Positions 1 to 10,874 of a stretch of DNA of 64,000 bases are shown one piece after another. The stretch covers positions 23,919,482 to 23,983,481 of the forward strand of contig NC_052395.1 of the NCBI RefSeq assembly GCF_009389715.1, given 5' to 3'. The position numbers were made by a program, and so were the translations under genes. The notes below the pieces were generated by a model. That model was not told the DNA's origin. It made no database searches and saw only the letters and a list, made by a program, of their open reading frames with translations. Position 1 is the stretch's first letter, and every line of letters begins with the position of its first letter. Source of the DNA: Phoenix dactylifera (Eukaryota > Streptophyta > Magnoliopsida > Arecales > Arecaceae).

Positions 1-502
1 ATTTCTTTTTTCTGAGAAATGGACTAGAACATGTTTTACTCCAGATCATTGAATGCTTTTTCCAATCATATTGGTGAAGTTTCTACCAGGGAGGGTGGCT
101 GTTGCTGTAGAATCTCTCACTTTAGTTGCCCCAATATCTGATCAGAATTAATGGTGTGCTAACGAATAATATCACAAGCAGAGCCTAGAGGACGGACATG
201 AAAATCCTTTGCAGGCACCTGCCTATGCTATAACTGCTACAGAGGCATCGTCTGAAGCTCGTATTGTGCTATGTGAATTTTGGCAAGATGACAGTAGTTT
301 AAATCCGATTCCGCTACTTCAAGATTATTTTACAATAGATACTTGTTATGATGTCACAGCCAGCGAAGTTTTCAGCACTAAAATATTGTATGATTGTGAA
401 GCAGTTGTCCCCAGTCATTCTTGGGTAGCAAGAGGTTCTACTTTCAGAATACCATGTATAGTAATTCTCAGACATAAAATTGTTGGAACAAAGTATAATT
501 AA
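1..502 (+). pseudogene. F-box/LRR (FBD-like) copy A, 3' tail
   Basis: This is the C-terminal end of a gene related to the intact copy at 4121-5735. The frame from about base 68 reads ILVKFLPGRVAVAVESLTLV, which aligns with the RLVRFLLERAVALETMVLV segment of the intact copy. The same frame later reads EARIVLCEF...LLQDYF, matching ANVVLCGYL...HTEYF near the end of the intact protein. Two in-frame TAA codons (149-151 and 167-169) lie between the blocks. The C-terminus also runs about 50 residues past the point where the intact copy stops. The upstream part lies outside the window. It is most likely a decayed tandem duplicate. A still-functional gene with another splice form cannot be ruled out, because only the last exon is visible. 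Confidence 0.6.
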
Positions 503-1636
503 AAAGTTTTAACTTGTGGAAACTCTAATTTGCAATTGATAAAACCATGTCAAGCAACTCAAGTACTAAAATTGTTGGCTTGGGGTACTTTTTAAGGCAT
601 GATAAATTTTTAGGGCAAAGTGCAGTTCAAATGTTCAAATTGTGGATGCTCTACTTTGTAATTGATAAAAGCATGTCCAGCAATATATAGGGAAGTTAAT
701 CCGATTAGGAAGAAGGAAATATTTTTTCAACCTGTTCAACTTGAATCTTTTAAGAAATATTTAGAAAAAAAGTAGAACAATTGGTGAAGGGTCTAAGTTT
801 CTTTTTCTCTCATTCATAAATAATAAACTAAGTTATATAATCTCTATTTATACTAACTTCCCGAAATAACCCAATCCTTTTTTGGTAAGACCCGCATAAA
901 AATATGCCGTGTCTAGTTAAAAGAGGATACAGATTTGCCGAAATAGAAATGACAAGTGAAAATAATTATTAAAAATCTAAAATGCTATAAGAGATAAATT
1001 CTAACTTCTATATTGACTTTGTTTTCAGCTACTCTACCTAACTCTTCTCGGATTAGGAGATATACTCAGTCATAGTCTTTTTCGAAAAAACAAAAATTGC
1101 TTTAACTAACTCATTTTGGAGCTCACAAGGATGGAATTGAGCCTTGATCGCTTAGTGCGCCACACTCTTAGGGAGTGGCACCACATCATAGGACCCAAAA
1201 AGTTACCTGATTTTAAAATAAAAGCATGTAGATCTAACGTTGTACAAGTAAGTTATGGTACCCAAAAGTTTAACACGTGATTTGGTTTCTTGATATGGCA
1301 AATCTCGCTTCTGGACTCTATCTAGTTTTTCTGTGATGGCCATAGTAGTCTACATCGAATCCGATGATCCTTCTAAATTAGCAATTTTAGAAAAGGGGAG
1401 AGTAAAACACCTCATATCTTGATAGATAGTTTAGTGTATACCTTAGATCAGCTTTAGTTGTGATACCATAAACCAAATATTAGGTGGAATCAAGTACTCC
1501 ATATATACTTTGGTGCCCCTACCCCTCCAAAATGACTTCCACTTGCATCTGTTCTGCCTTTATTAGTTATAATCCTGCATTGCAAACCTAGCATCCAAAA
1601 TAATGGCTTTAATTGCCTAGTACTAAAAGATCTACT
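503..1636. other. Intergenic, nothing recognised
   Basis: AT-rich sequence between copy A and a LINE fragment. No open frame of meaningful length, no recognisable RNA gene and no clear repeat boundary were found. Confidence 0.5.
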
Positions 1637-2245
1637 TTTGTTTTTTTTGGTACACTGGCTTCTCACACTACACATATATGAGTACAACCAAAGAAATCAG
1701 AAGAAAAAAGCTGGCCCAGCAGGTGAAGAACATCCGCCTGGCTCACCCAAAGGAAAGCCCCCGAGTGATGTGCTACGTAGGAGGCCACTCAGTCTGCAGT
1801 TGTGTTGGCCTCCCAATACACATGAGTGGCCCTAAACGAGCTGCAATCTTCTGCCACCCATCGTATGTCACGGAGCAAGGACTGCTCATCCGACTCGGTG
1901 AGTCGCCCATGGATCTCCTCGATCACCGAGGCCAAGTCGCTCTTTAGGTGGACATACTCCGCACCCAAAGCGTGTCTCGCATAGGATAAACCCTCTCATA
2001 CCGCTCGCAGCTCCACACCAATGATAGGGGTATCGTAGATCCGTCGACCGCCAACCGCCATAAACTTGGAGTGGCGATCTTTGATGATAAAGCCCACTCC
2101 CACCCTTTCGCTCCGCTCATCAGCACTACCATCAAAATTCACCTTGAGAAAGTAAGAGGGTGGAGACCCCAGGCAACAAATGCAAACCTGGCCGCTGATA
2201 CAGCTGGACGGGAAACCCAGATATCCCTAGCCTTAGGGGAATAGG
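1637..2245 (-). mobile_element. LINE 3' fragment (RNase H domain)
   Basis: Read on the minus strand this is the 3' end of an L1-like plant LINE. The frame gives SPPSYFLKVNFDG, then a GVGFIIKDRHSKF-like stretch, and ends in DWVASYVAHHS, in the same order as the RNase H domain of the larger LINE at 35.8-36.3 kb (SPPSFLKINFDG ... DWVAAYVAHHS). A run of T (1641-1648) is the poly-A tail seen from the + strand. The 5' side is truncated, as is usual for LINE copies. Stops and indels make it non-coding. The outer edge near 2245 is approximate. Confidence 0.75.
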
Positions 2246-4120
2246 ATAGTGCACTACTAATAAACTCTGTTACATGAAGCAGAGCTCTGGCCTACTACTT
2301 TTGTGGGCTATTGTTAGCTTACTTGGATCATTATTGTAAATAACCTATATAAATAAATTATGGGTGGGTCCACCTCCCATTTTCATCAAAAAAATAAAAA
2401 AAGATTGAAGTAGTTAGTGCATTTACACTCTGAACCAACGAAATGGTTGGCATTTAGAGTAGCGCTTGATCACTTGGTGAAGTAGAACCAAAAAATTGAT
2501 GCATGAATGTAGAAGCAACTTTGGTTGTTACCCTTTTTTCAAAGAATAAGTTCTCTGGATATGTTTTGGGAACGGAGGGGTTCCACGTCCCTTCTTTTCA
2601 TTCAAATAAAAAAAATTATCTGGATATATTGATACAACATAGCTGCAGTGTTTAATCAGCAGAGATCACGCAGAAATACTGCATTCAACCATGTGCTTCA
2701 GCAGGCAACATCTCAAAGTGCAAATAGTTGGAGTTCATGCATATGGCCATTTTATTACCATCTTCGTACACGTAAAATAAGATTTTTAACATAAACATGT
2801 AATATTTATAACTCCAATAAAGTGGTGGAAGACTGAAATTTCAGTGCAAAAGATAAGAAAATATCAACAAACTGGCCAAAAAATTAAAAAAAAAAAAATT
2901 GTATGTGGAGGACATGCACAAATCTCCGGTCACATGCATTTTCGATTATAGGTAGATCTTCTTGCATGGCGAAACTCTGACATAATAAAATGAATCTCAG
3001 GTTGGCCACTACAAAAAAGGGTTACCTGATTCTTCCTCCATCAAGGCCTACCCATCAGATAACTTTATCCAAAGAAACTCTCTTTTTATCGAGCTTCGTT
3101 ATTGAAATTGCAATGGGGGTTAATTTGAGTGGTCATGATTTTTCTTGGTGAAAAGTATACAGTCACTGATGTTTAATGCATGACTCTTCTTTGAAAAAGT
3201 AATGGATATAAATAAGTCATAGAATTCATGAGTAATCATATAATTCTTCAATAATTCAATTACAATGGAATAATTTGGAGAGTTATTCAACCAAGGAAAA
3301 TTCTGATTTTTTAAAGAAATTTTCTGTATTTTTAGGTGGGAGTTTCCCAACCATTCTTTCAGAGAAGGAAAAAAAATAAAGAAATTCAACTAGTTCAAGG
3401 ATTTTTTAAAAAAAAAAAAATCAGACAACACCACCCAACTAAGCCAACTCCAGTTGGCTAATACTTTAATTGAATATTGGTACCATGATCTTAGTGGATA
3501 TTATACGAAGAATCGGGTTTAACCAGTTTAATTAAAAACAGAAAAAAGGTGAGCTTATGTGAATCTGCAGGATTAAAATTTTTGTGAGTAAACTTGACCC
3601 TTTTCTAATTTCTCCTTCTGATATTATAAATTATTTTCACATTTCAGGTTCACGGAATCAGAGCAACAACAACCATGATATTAAGCTATCGTCTAAGTGC
3701 AGCATATTGGGTCCGGGATAACTCCATTGAGTTCATCTTGCTATAGCTTCCCTTGCAAGGTTGTTAGGAGTCCAACTATATCTTCTGGAACAAGACCTGT
3801 GCCCATACCCACCATCCTCACTTTTTATAATGAATTAACTAATATATATGGACCTTAAGCATACAGAGACAATTATAGCGGAGACCAAGACCCTGGAATT
3901 GAACAGAGGGTTATAAAGAATAAAGACTTCTTCAAGTCCCTCACTATTCTTCTTTTGAGCCCAATCTTCCCATGAAAGAAACAAGAACAGTATCTTCTTA
4001 GAACGTTACTCTTTGCCAAAGTCAGCATCTGAGTCTCTATATATATAGAAGCGATCATGTCCCAAGAAGAGCAACCACTACTTACTGGATACAGAGAGAC
4101 CATCAAAAGGAAGTGACAGC
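2246..4120. other. Intergenic with two LINE/SINE-like 3' ends
   Basis: Mostly AT-rich and unrecognised. Two short stretches (about 2330-2403 and 2560-2621) share a 'TTTTCAT(T)CAAA...A-run' ending that resembles plant LINE 3' ends on the + strand. The last 300 bases lead into the F-box gene and contain a TATATATATA run at about 4036-4046, roughly 80 bases before the chosen ATG. That run could be a TATA box or just AT repeat. Confidence 0.35.
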
Positions 4121-5735
4121 ATGATGAGCAACTTGCCTGATCCTATTCTCCAATCCTTCCAGTCTCTTTGGATCTCTGCCACCAACATAGACTTTGGCCC
4201 CGAATTGGCAAGCAGTAGAACTCCCGAAGAATTTGTGGCGACCATCAACCATGTTCTTCAAAACCATAGAGGCAAAAAGCTCAATAGGTTCCGTCTCTTC
4301 TTCTGCCCATTCGATATGTTTCTACCTGATATTGAGAACTGGATTGCATTTGCTGTATCAAAGGGAGTCGAAGAACTAGAGCTGGACTTATCCATGGGAT
4401 ATGACCCTTCGACTGGTGAATTTACCAATGGAGGTCACCCCCTTAAATTGCCAGAGTTTCTATTTAAATGCAAATCGCTTACCAATCTGAGGTTGAGCCA
4501 CTGTGACTTCTGTCCACCTCCGGACTTCCGTGGTCTTAATGGCCTCCAGTCTCTGTCCCTTTCGTATGTAAGCATCACAGATGATATGCTCCATTTCATG
4601 GTAGCCAATTGCCCTCTACTTGACAGCTTGAGTCTCAAAAGCTGCCTGAATCTCAAATCGATCAAGGTCTCCGGTCAAGACATCCAAATTCAGAGGTTAA
4701 CTGTTACAGGATGCTGGAATGCATGGGAAATGGAGATCTGTGCTCCAAGGCTTCGATCTTTCGTTTACTATGGGGAACATATCTTTGGAGATTCATCCCC
4801 TAACGTCCCATCTCTGGAGGACGCCTTCATCAGTTCAATCGATATGGAAAGCTCAGAACCTGAACATGACTACATAAAGTTGTTATCTGATCTCTCACAC
4901 GTTAAGATCCTTACTGTCTGCACAGCAACACTAATGGTAATTTTCTTATGAACCTAATTTTTTGATAAGGCGCTCGTGTCATTTGGTGTTGAATTCTTCA
5001 TTAGTTCTGTCTTCCAACAGCATTTCACCACATACAAGGAACAATTAGTAGCTTCCATTCTCTGAATTGATGTTGATTCTACATTGGTTGTGTCTTCCAA
5101 CAGTGTTTCACCATAATGTATGAATATATACCCGAAGACCTACCAGTCCTCTTACCAAACCTGCGAGAATTGCAGCTGCTAATAGATTTACTCAGGAGCG
5201 AAGAGCTTGCTTACATCTATGGATTTTTCCAGCTCTGCCAAACTCCGTTCATTGAGAAACTCTTCATTCAAGTAAGTTCTCTCTTAGTATTGTACGGTTA
5301 CCATCTTATAGTCCTCAACAACTATCTTGTTCATCTTCGCAGCTCCCCAAAAGACCTGAAGATCCAAAAGATACAAGATATGTGCAGGAGCCATCAGATG
5401 TTACTTTTAACCATCTCAAGGCTATCAAACTAAGCAACTTTAAAGGGGGCATGAGCGAAATGAGATTGGTGAGGTTTCTACTGGAGAGGGCGGTTGCTTT
5501 AGAGACTATGGTATTGGTCACCCCTCCGAAGGTTGATCTAAAGGGAAGCATCAATCATGAGCAAAATCATTCAGCATCAGAAACCACATCTCAAAACAAC
5601 GTAGACTCGATTTTTCTACGTGGGCAGCTGTCATTGCTGCCAAAGACATCAAGAGCCAATGTAGTGCTATGTGGATATTTGGAGGATGATAAGGCTTTAA
5701 CTCCAAAGCATACAGAATACTTCACAGACTTCTAG
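4121..5735 (+). CDS. F-box/LRR-repeat (FBD-like) protein, copy B
   Basis: Three exons (4121-4936, 5104-5271, 5343-5735) with GT-AG introns, all phase 0, give 458 aa ending at TAG. Proteins of this family act as substrate adaptors of SCF ubiquitin ligases: the F-box binds SKP1 and the LRRs bind the target. Residues 3-10 (SNLPDPIL) are the usual F-box beginning and residues 13-25 (FQSLWISATNIDF) match its usual end, but the roughly 25 residues normally between them are missing. LRR-like segments follow (LTNLRLSHC, LQSLSLSYV, LLDSLSLKSC). Exon 3 carries the FBD-like C-terminus. No upstream in-frame ATG exists before a TAG, so 4121 is the start. SKP1 binding is doubtful given the shortened F-box. 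Copies A and C are relatives on the same strand. Confidence 0.8.
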
Positions 5736-5993
5736 CAATTGAGAGGAGTTCTAATATCGGTTAGTTGTTAATGCGTGTGCATCATAAGCTATCAAATAGC
5801 ATATCTCAAGTATGTTCTACTCATTATATGTCAGTGCATAACTTTGTATAAAAGCTGCCTGCTAAATATTTTCATTATGATAGCAAATAAAATGATCTTA
5901 TTCAAATGAAGAGTAAAATTTTATGAACTGATAACTGGAATCTAAGATCATAATTTCAATAGCTTGAGTCTAAAAAAAAAAAATCAAGGGTAC
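5736..5993. other. 3' flank of copy B
   Basis: Likely 3' UTR and spacer; AT-rich, with nothing else recognised. Confidence 0.4.
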
Positions 5994-6175
5994 TTTTTTT
6001 TTTTGGTAAACCGGCGGCTCGCACTAATTTCGCATAAGCAACAGAGTCAAAAGAAAGAAGACAATTCGGTGGAGAAGGAACGGTAGAATGTCGGGTCCAG
6101 AGAATTTCTCGGGAGTGGTGGGCAGCATAGGAGGCAACCCAGTTCGTAACCCTGTTCACATTAATCATGGTTACT
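5994..6175 (-). mobile_element. LINE 3' fragment
   Basis: A short minus-strand relic. The reading frame NRVTNWVASYAAHHS, followed by about 30 codons, matches the end of the LINE RNase H domain (DWVAAYVAHHS in the 36.2-kb copy). The T-run at 5994-6004 is its poly-A tail. It is strongly 5'-truncated. Confidence 0.7.
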
Positions 6176-6326
6176 TCAAAAAGTTCCTAATCCTCAAGTA
6201 TCCAAATCTCAGCACAATGTGATAGAAATTCTATGTTAGGATGTGCACCATAGACGGCCTTCCAGCATTATTCTGGATTTGTGTATTCAAATCATAAATG
6301 TCTGAAAGGAAAGGACTCCGGTGTCA

Positions 6327-6557
6327 ATTTTCCTTTAAGTTACATTTGAACTAGTCCCTGCACGCGGCGTGACGAGACCAATTCAAGTATTTCTCAATAA
6401 ATAATTACTTATAGGTCCTTTTTTCAATGGTATTTTACCCCATCTCACTGGCTTTTCCTTTCACTGCGGGTCATCTTGGACAAATATTTGAACTGATCTC
6501 AGCAAGCGGGGTGCCGGGACTAGTTCAAACCTCAAATAGAACTCAAAGGAGAAATTA
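6327..6557. mobile_element. Foldback MITE-like element
   Basis: Two arms of about 65-70 bases (6327-6395 and 6485-6557) are imperfect reverse complements. Both contain TTTGAACTAGTCCC followed by a CG-rich block and end near AATTCAAGTATTT or its equivalent. The spacer is about 90 bases. The arrangement fits a small non-autonomous DNA element. No convincing target duplication was seen, so the family is unassigned. Confidence 0.5.
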
Positions 6558-7394
6558 ATCATAAATCCTCTTTATAGTTAGGTCCCTCACCCTTCACCCC
6601 TCCTGGTCCTCGTCCTCGTCCTCCCGCGACGGCGACAGCAGCGACATTGTCGTTTTCCCCGATCTCCCCAAACGCAGAGAGCGCGAACCCGACGCCGGAT
6701 GCCTCCGTGCCGCCGTGCGGCATCCCCTCCGTCTCATCGAACGCCGGGACCTCCAATGTTTGTCTTCTCCCCCATATATTATCCTCTTTTTTATGGCCAA
6801 AATGGTGGTGAATTTGTGGGAGTAATATGTTGGGGTTTGAAATGGGTATAAAAATTCCCTCTTTCAGAAGATAGTCTTGATATCAGAGATAAGTGCTAGG
6901 GCTTAGGGTTCGCGCTGGGTGCGGTCTTCTGACCTCTGCTTCCTTTTAGATGTTGTTGCAGATCATATTAGTTCGTAGATCAACAGTGGTTTATGTTGTA
7001 AGTTTTGGTTCCTTCTTCCCCTCTTCCCAGCTAATCATAGCTTTTGAGGGAACGGCTAATTTTAATTTTAGTTCATTGCTGTTACCATTAAGTTTATCTG
7101 AAGTCATGATCTTCTGCTTAAGAATCATTGTGATCTAGTTGAGACAGGAGAAGCCCTTACTACAATCTGGATCTTGGAGACATCCTTCAAATTTTACACT
7201 TTGCACATTATCCTGAGAGAGGGTATAATTGAAGGAACAAGAAAATTGAGTTGATTAATTATAGATAGTTTTGCAAGAGAAGAGATAAGGGTGTAATTAT
7301 TTCTTTTCTGAAGAAATGGTTATGCAAACTCAGATAAGGCCTTTAAAGATTGTGGAGAATGATGTTCCCATGTAATGCTACAAAAATGGAAGAC
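6558..7394. other. Intergenic with a GC-rich patch
   Basis: Bases 6590-6740 are distinctly GC-rich and read as an open frame of Ser, Asp and Arg-rich sequence on the + strand with no start codon and no recognisable domain. They could be a relic of a gene 5' end. The rest is AT-rich and was contiguous with 17217 onwards before the copia insertion. Confidence 0.3.
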
Positions 7395-7399
7395 ATTAA
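7395..7399. repeat. Copia target-site duplication, left
   Basis: ATTAA directly before the TG of the left LTR; it is repeated at 17212-17216 after the CA of the right LTR. Five bases is the usual copia length. Confidence 0.9.
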
Positions 7400-9738
7400 T
7401 GAAAGAGTAGATGCCCTATAAGCCAATCATTTGATGGGTTTCTCTTTGTAATCCTCCAAATCATGTACTTTGACACTCGATATATATCAATAAAGGCATT
7501 GTGTTTCATCATTTGCTGCTTATCTATTTTATTATTGGATGATGAACCCCATAAATTAGGACATTGGTTTTAGGGTTATGATGAGATCATGCCAGTGAGA
7601 CCTAAAATCCTAAAATCCTAATTTAGAATATTCCCAGTCAAATTGGTATATTGAGTCGGGGATCAATATTACCGGAAAAACTGGCACATCTTATGTATGC
7701 TCAATGTAGAGGGTGATTGATCTCACAATCACTTGTGTGAGACACTAATACAAAGATGTGGGTGCTCATTAGAGGAATGAGTTCACTGAAATGACCAGCC
7801 ATGAGAACATCTTATGGATTCTTACTTAATTATCAAAAGATGGTTCTCATAGTGGGAGTTGTGCAAGTAATCCTTAGACCTGAGATCACCATGGTACCTT
7901 GTGCACTTGAAGCTATATTTTGGTTTACCCTCATTCACGACATTGCGTTGTGTACGGGGTATTCTGGATATGGTGGATTTTGTACGAAGGTTGTGAGTAG
8001 GTCAACAAGGAATCAGTCATTTCTAGTAAGAGAAGGTAACATCCTACTTACTCTAATCTTATGATGATTCAAGAAGCCTTTGATCAAAGCAAAATGAATA
8101 TTAGAAAGAGTTTCTAATGTTTCATTGTTTGAATTATCATATAAAAGATTGAGAGAAACATGAATAAGTGATTGAGTTTGATATTGATCCATACTCATGC
8201 ACTTATTCAGGATGTAGTATGACTGAGGGATTGAATTGCATAGTAACTTTCCACTGAAGGGTACGTTTGGATTTGTCCAATACATTCCTCATCTTCCGGG
8301 TAGACATGATACGTTGCTAGACATCAATCATGTCTTGTGGGTTGATCGGATCAAAGAGTTTGATTAGATCAAAGCATCAGAAAGGTTCTGATTGCTAAGT
8401 CAGGTTTAGCACTAAATTGAACCTAAATTGGATTAGAGGTATTCTAATCAGGTTAGGTCAACTTGCTCCTGCACCTACTGCTGGCTAAGATAAGGAACCC
8501 AATGGGTCACACACAAGGGAATTGATCAAGGGTCTAATTGGATTAGATCATGTTTGCAAGATGAACATGCTAGCACGTGTTGCAAATCCTAGCTCCTGAT
8601 TCAAATTAAATTCGAATATGATTCTTAGATTAGGTTGATCTAATATGATTAGATCATGACCTAATATGGGTTAGCCAAGAGTTGAAACCCATTTGGCTTT
8701 AATTAGACCTGATTTGATTAGGTTTAATGTTTTCTTTAAGTTGGTTAAACCCAATTGGATTGGGTTTGATAGGGCCTTCACTTCTGGACCATTGGATCGC
8801 TTCCTGGATGAAGGATCTGGTCCACTGGTTGGCGCCTTCATCTGGACCATTGGATGGCTTCCTGGATGAAGGATCTGGTCCACTGGTTAGCGCCTGAATC
8901 TGGACCACTGGATGGCTCTCTAGATGAAAGATCTGGACCGTTGCTCAGCGCCTGAATCTGGACCATCGGTGATGGCATCTTGCTTCTGGACCATTGGATG
9001 GCACCCTGGATGATGATGCCCTGATCTGGACCATTAGATGGCGCCTAGATCTGGACCATTGGCTTTGGTTCACTGCATTTGGGCCCTTGGATCATCAGGA
9101 TTTAAGAGGGAGATGTGAGAAAGAAGTTGATACACCCTTCTCCTTAGCACCCCATCATGATGGGATGCATCTCTTGGCACATGCCTCATCATGATGAGGT
9201 GTGTGGATGGGATGCATCCCTTTATGATGCATCCCTCCATCTCTTATAAATAAGGAGGTGCCTTGGGGTTCTAAAGATCATCCAAGAAAAAGCCTCTCCT
9301 TCTCTCTCCCTTATCCCTTCTTTCTTACAAGCCTCTCTCTTTTGTCCTAACCCAAGACAAGAGGGTCTTCTTTAGGACAAAAAGGCTAGTGAATGTTTTA
9401 GAGGTAGAAAGGAAGAAGGAAGTGAAGGAAAATCAGCCAATTAAATCCTTTGGAAGGATTGAATAATTAGAATCAAGTTTTGGTGGAGCTAGAGTCTTGA
9501 ACCCATTCCTGTGTGGATCAACATCGGAGGGTGAACATTTGGGCACCTTAGGACATCTTCATACATATTGGATATAGCGTGATCGGTATTCTTCTATACC
9601 AAGATTATATTTTCTACATTATTTGGTTATACTATTAAGGCGATCTTGGCTTATTAGGGTTTCATATAATGGGTTTTATAAGAAAATTTTATAATCCCGT
9701 ATCTTCCGCTGCGCCCTAGGGCACTGGAAAACCCAACA
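7400..9738 (+). repeat. Copia 5' LTR
   Basis: Starts TGAAAGAGTAG and ends AAAACCCAACA. It contains a degenerate tandem region built on CTGGACCA(T/C)TGGATGGC (8780-9060), several CATCATGATG and GGGATGCATCCC palindromes (9150-9235) and a TATA box at 9245-9252. TATA-to-end distance is about 490 bases, so R and U5 are long. Confidence 0.92.
9245..9252 (+). promoter_or_regulatory. LTR TATA box
   Basis: TATAAATA in a GC-richer setting. The same octamer is at 16718-16725 in the 3' LTR. It is the likely core promoter of the genomic RNA. Confidence 0.6.
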
Positions 9739-9739
9739 G

Positions 9740-9755
9740 TGGTATCAGAGCCACC
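9740..9755 (+). promoter_or_regulatory. Copia primer-binding site
   Basis: TGGTATCAGAGCCACC begins one base after the LTR. This is the classic plant retroelement site complementary to the 3' end of initiator methionine tRNA. Confidence 0.9.
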
Positions 9756-9941
9756 CTTAATCAGTTTAACTAAATGATAATACATGCTATTATCTTGATG
9801 CTATGAGATAGCTAGGTTGTTTGTATGCATGATTAGTTTATGCCATGAGATAGTGTTATATTCATGTTGTAGCATAGTATAATTGCTAGTGCTAAATTAT
9901 AGAATGTGCAATGAGACCAATATAGTAGTATGAAAACTTTG

Positions 9942-10289
9942 GGCTGACCCATTCTGGAACAATCGACTCAGTTGGTGTCTAGGAAGGAAGCCACAGGTGG
10001 TTACTTAATTAGGACCTCACTCTCTGAGTGAGGGGTGCCTCCCACCTGTTTTCCTGGCCAATTATTTGATTGTCCTTTATGGTTGAGCTTAATGTTAGTA
10101 AGATACTACTATTTGAAAGCCCTCACTAAATTCATAATTAAGTCGTAGTGTTAATTGCTTTAAGCTGAGCCATTCTGAATCAATTGACTAAGTTGGTGTC
10201 TAGGAAAGAGGCTACAGGTGGTTATTTAATTAGGACCTTACTAAGTAAGGAGAGCCTCCCATCTGCTTACCTGGCCAACTATTTGATTG
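9942..10289 (+). repeat. Duplicated block in copia leader
   Basis: A block of about 130 bases at 9942-10072 recurs at 10163-10289, offset by about 220 bases. Both begin GCTGA(G/C)CCATTCTG and end at GGCCAA(T/C)TATTTGATTG. The copies have diverged well beyond the LTRs, so the duplication predates this insertion and is probably a feature of the family. Confidence 0.75.
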
Positions 10290-10376
10290 ACCTCCATGGA
10301 AAAGCTAATTGCTGATATAACACTATAAATGTCCTTCCTTCATGCTTAGATATTATTATGTCAATATCTACGCTAG

Positions 10377-10675
10377 CTTGTTGTGATTCCCACAAGGCTA
10401 GTATTAGGGATTGATATTGTAATATCTTGGTGCATATGATGCATATGGCATATTTTAATATGTTGCCTTGTTGTGATTCCCACAAGGGCAGCATTATTCA
10501 AATATGACTGTATAAAAATGAAGGGTTTGACTTAACTAGACACAATAGTTTGTTGTGATTCCCACAAGACTATATGTGTGCTAGAGGACAGAATAAAGTT
10601 GGAAATTGCATGGGATGCAATTGGAAAGAATTTCCTACCTTTGAACTTATAAGGGCTTGTTGTGATTCCCACAAG
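10377..10675 (+). repeat. Four-copy hairpin repeat in copia leader
   Basis: CTTGTTGTGATTCCCACAAG occurs at 10377-10396, 10467-10486, 10549-10568 (first C is T) and 10656-10675. CTTGT pairs with ACAAG, or alternatively TTGTG with CACAA. The bases outside the core differ between copies, yet in each copy they pair after one unpaired purine: CTAG/CTAG, TGTTGC/GCAGCA, ATAG/CTAT, AAGGG/TCTTT (with G-T pairs). Conserved core with co-varying flanks indicates selection for RNA hairpins. They lie between the primer site and the gag start. A role in packaging, dimerisation or translation is inference. Confidence 0.75.
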
Positions 10676-10874
10676 GTCTTTTATAAGGAATTTGGATCTC
10701 AACCCCACTAAGAAAATTAGTATTTTCTCGTTCATCATACTTGAGGGTTATGATATTCGATAAAAATAGTGGGAGTAACAATTAGATAAAAGTCCTTGTC
10801 TGATTGAATACATGTCATCATGATTGGTCTGCTTATATTAGTATTCTTTGTAATTATAGATTAATTCTGCAAAA

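Noticed and set aside
8671..8908. ORFs repeated in both copia LTRs (also 16086-16323)
   Set aside because: They come from the LTR tandem repeats and match no domain; the LTR is non-coding.
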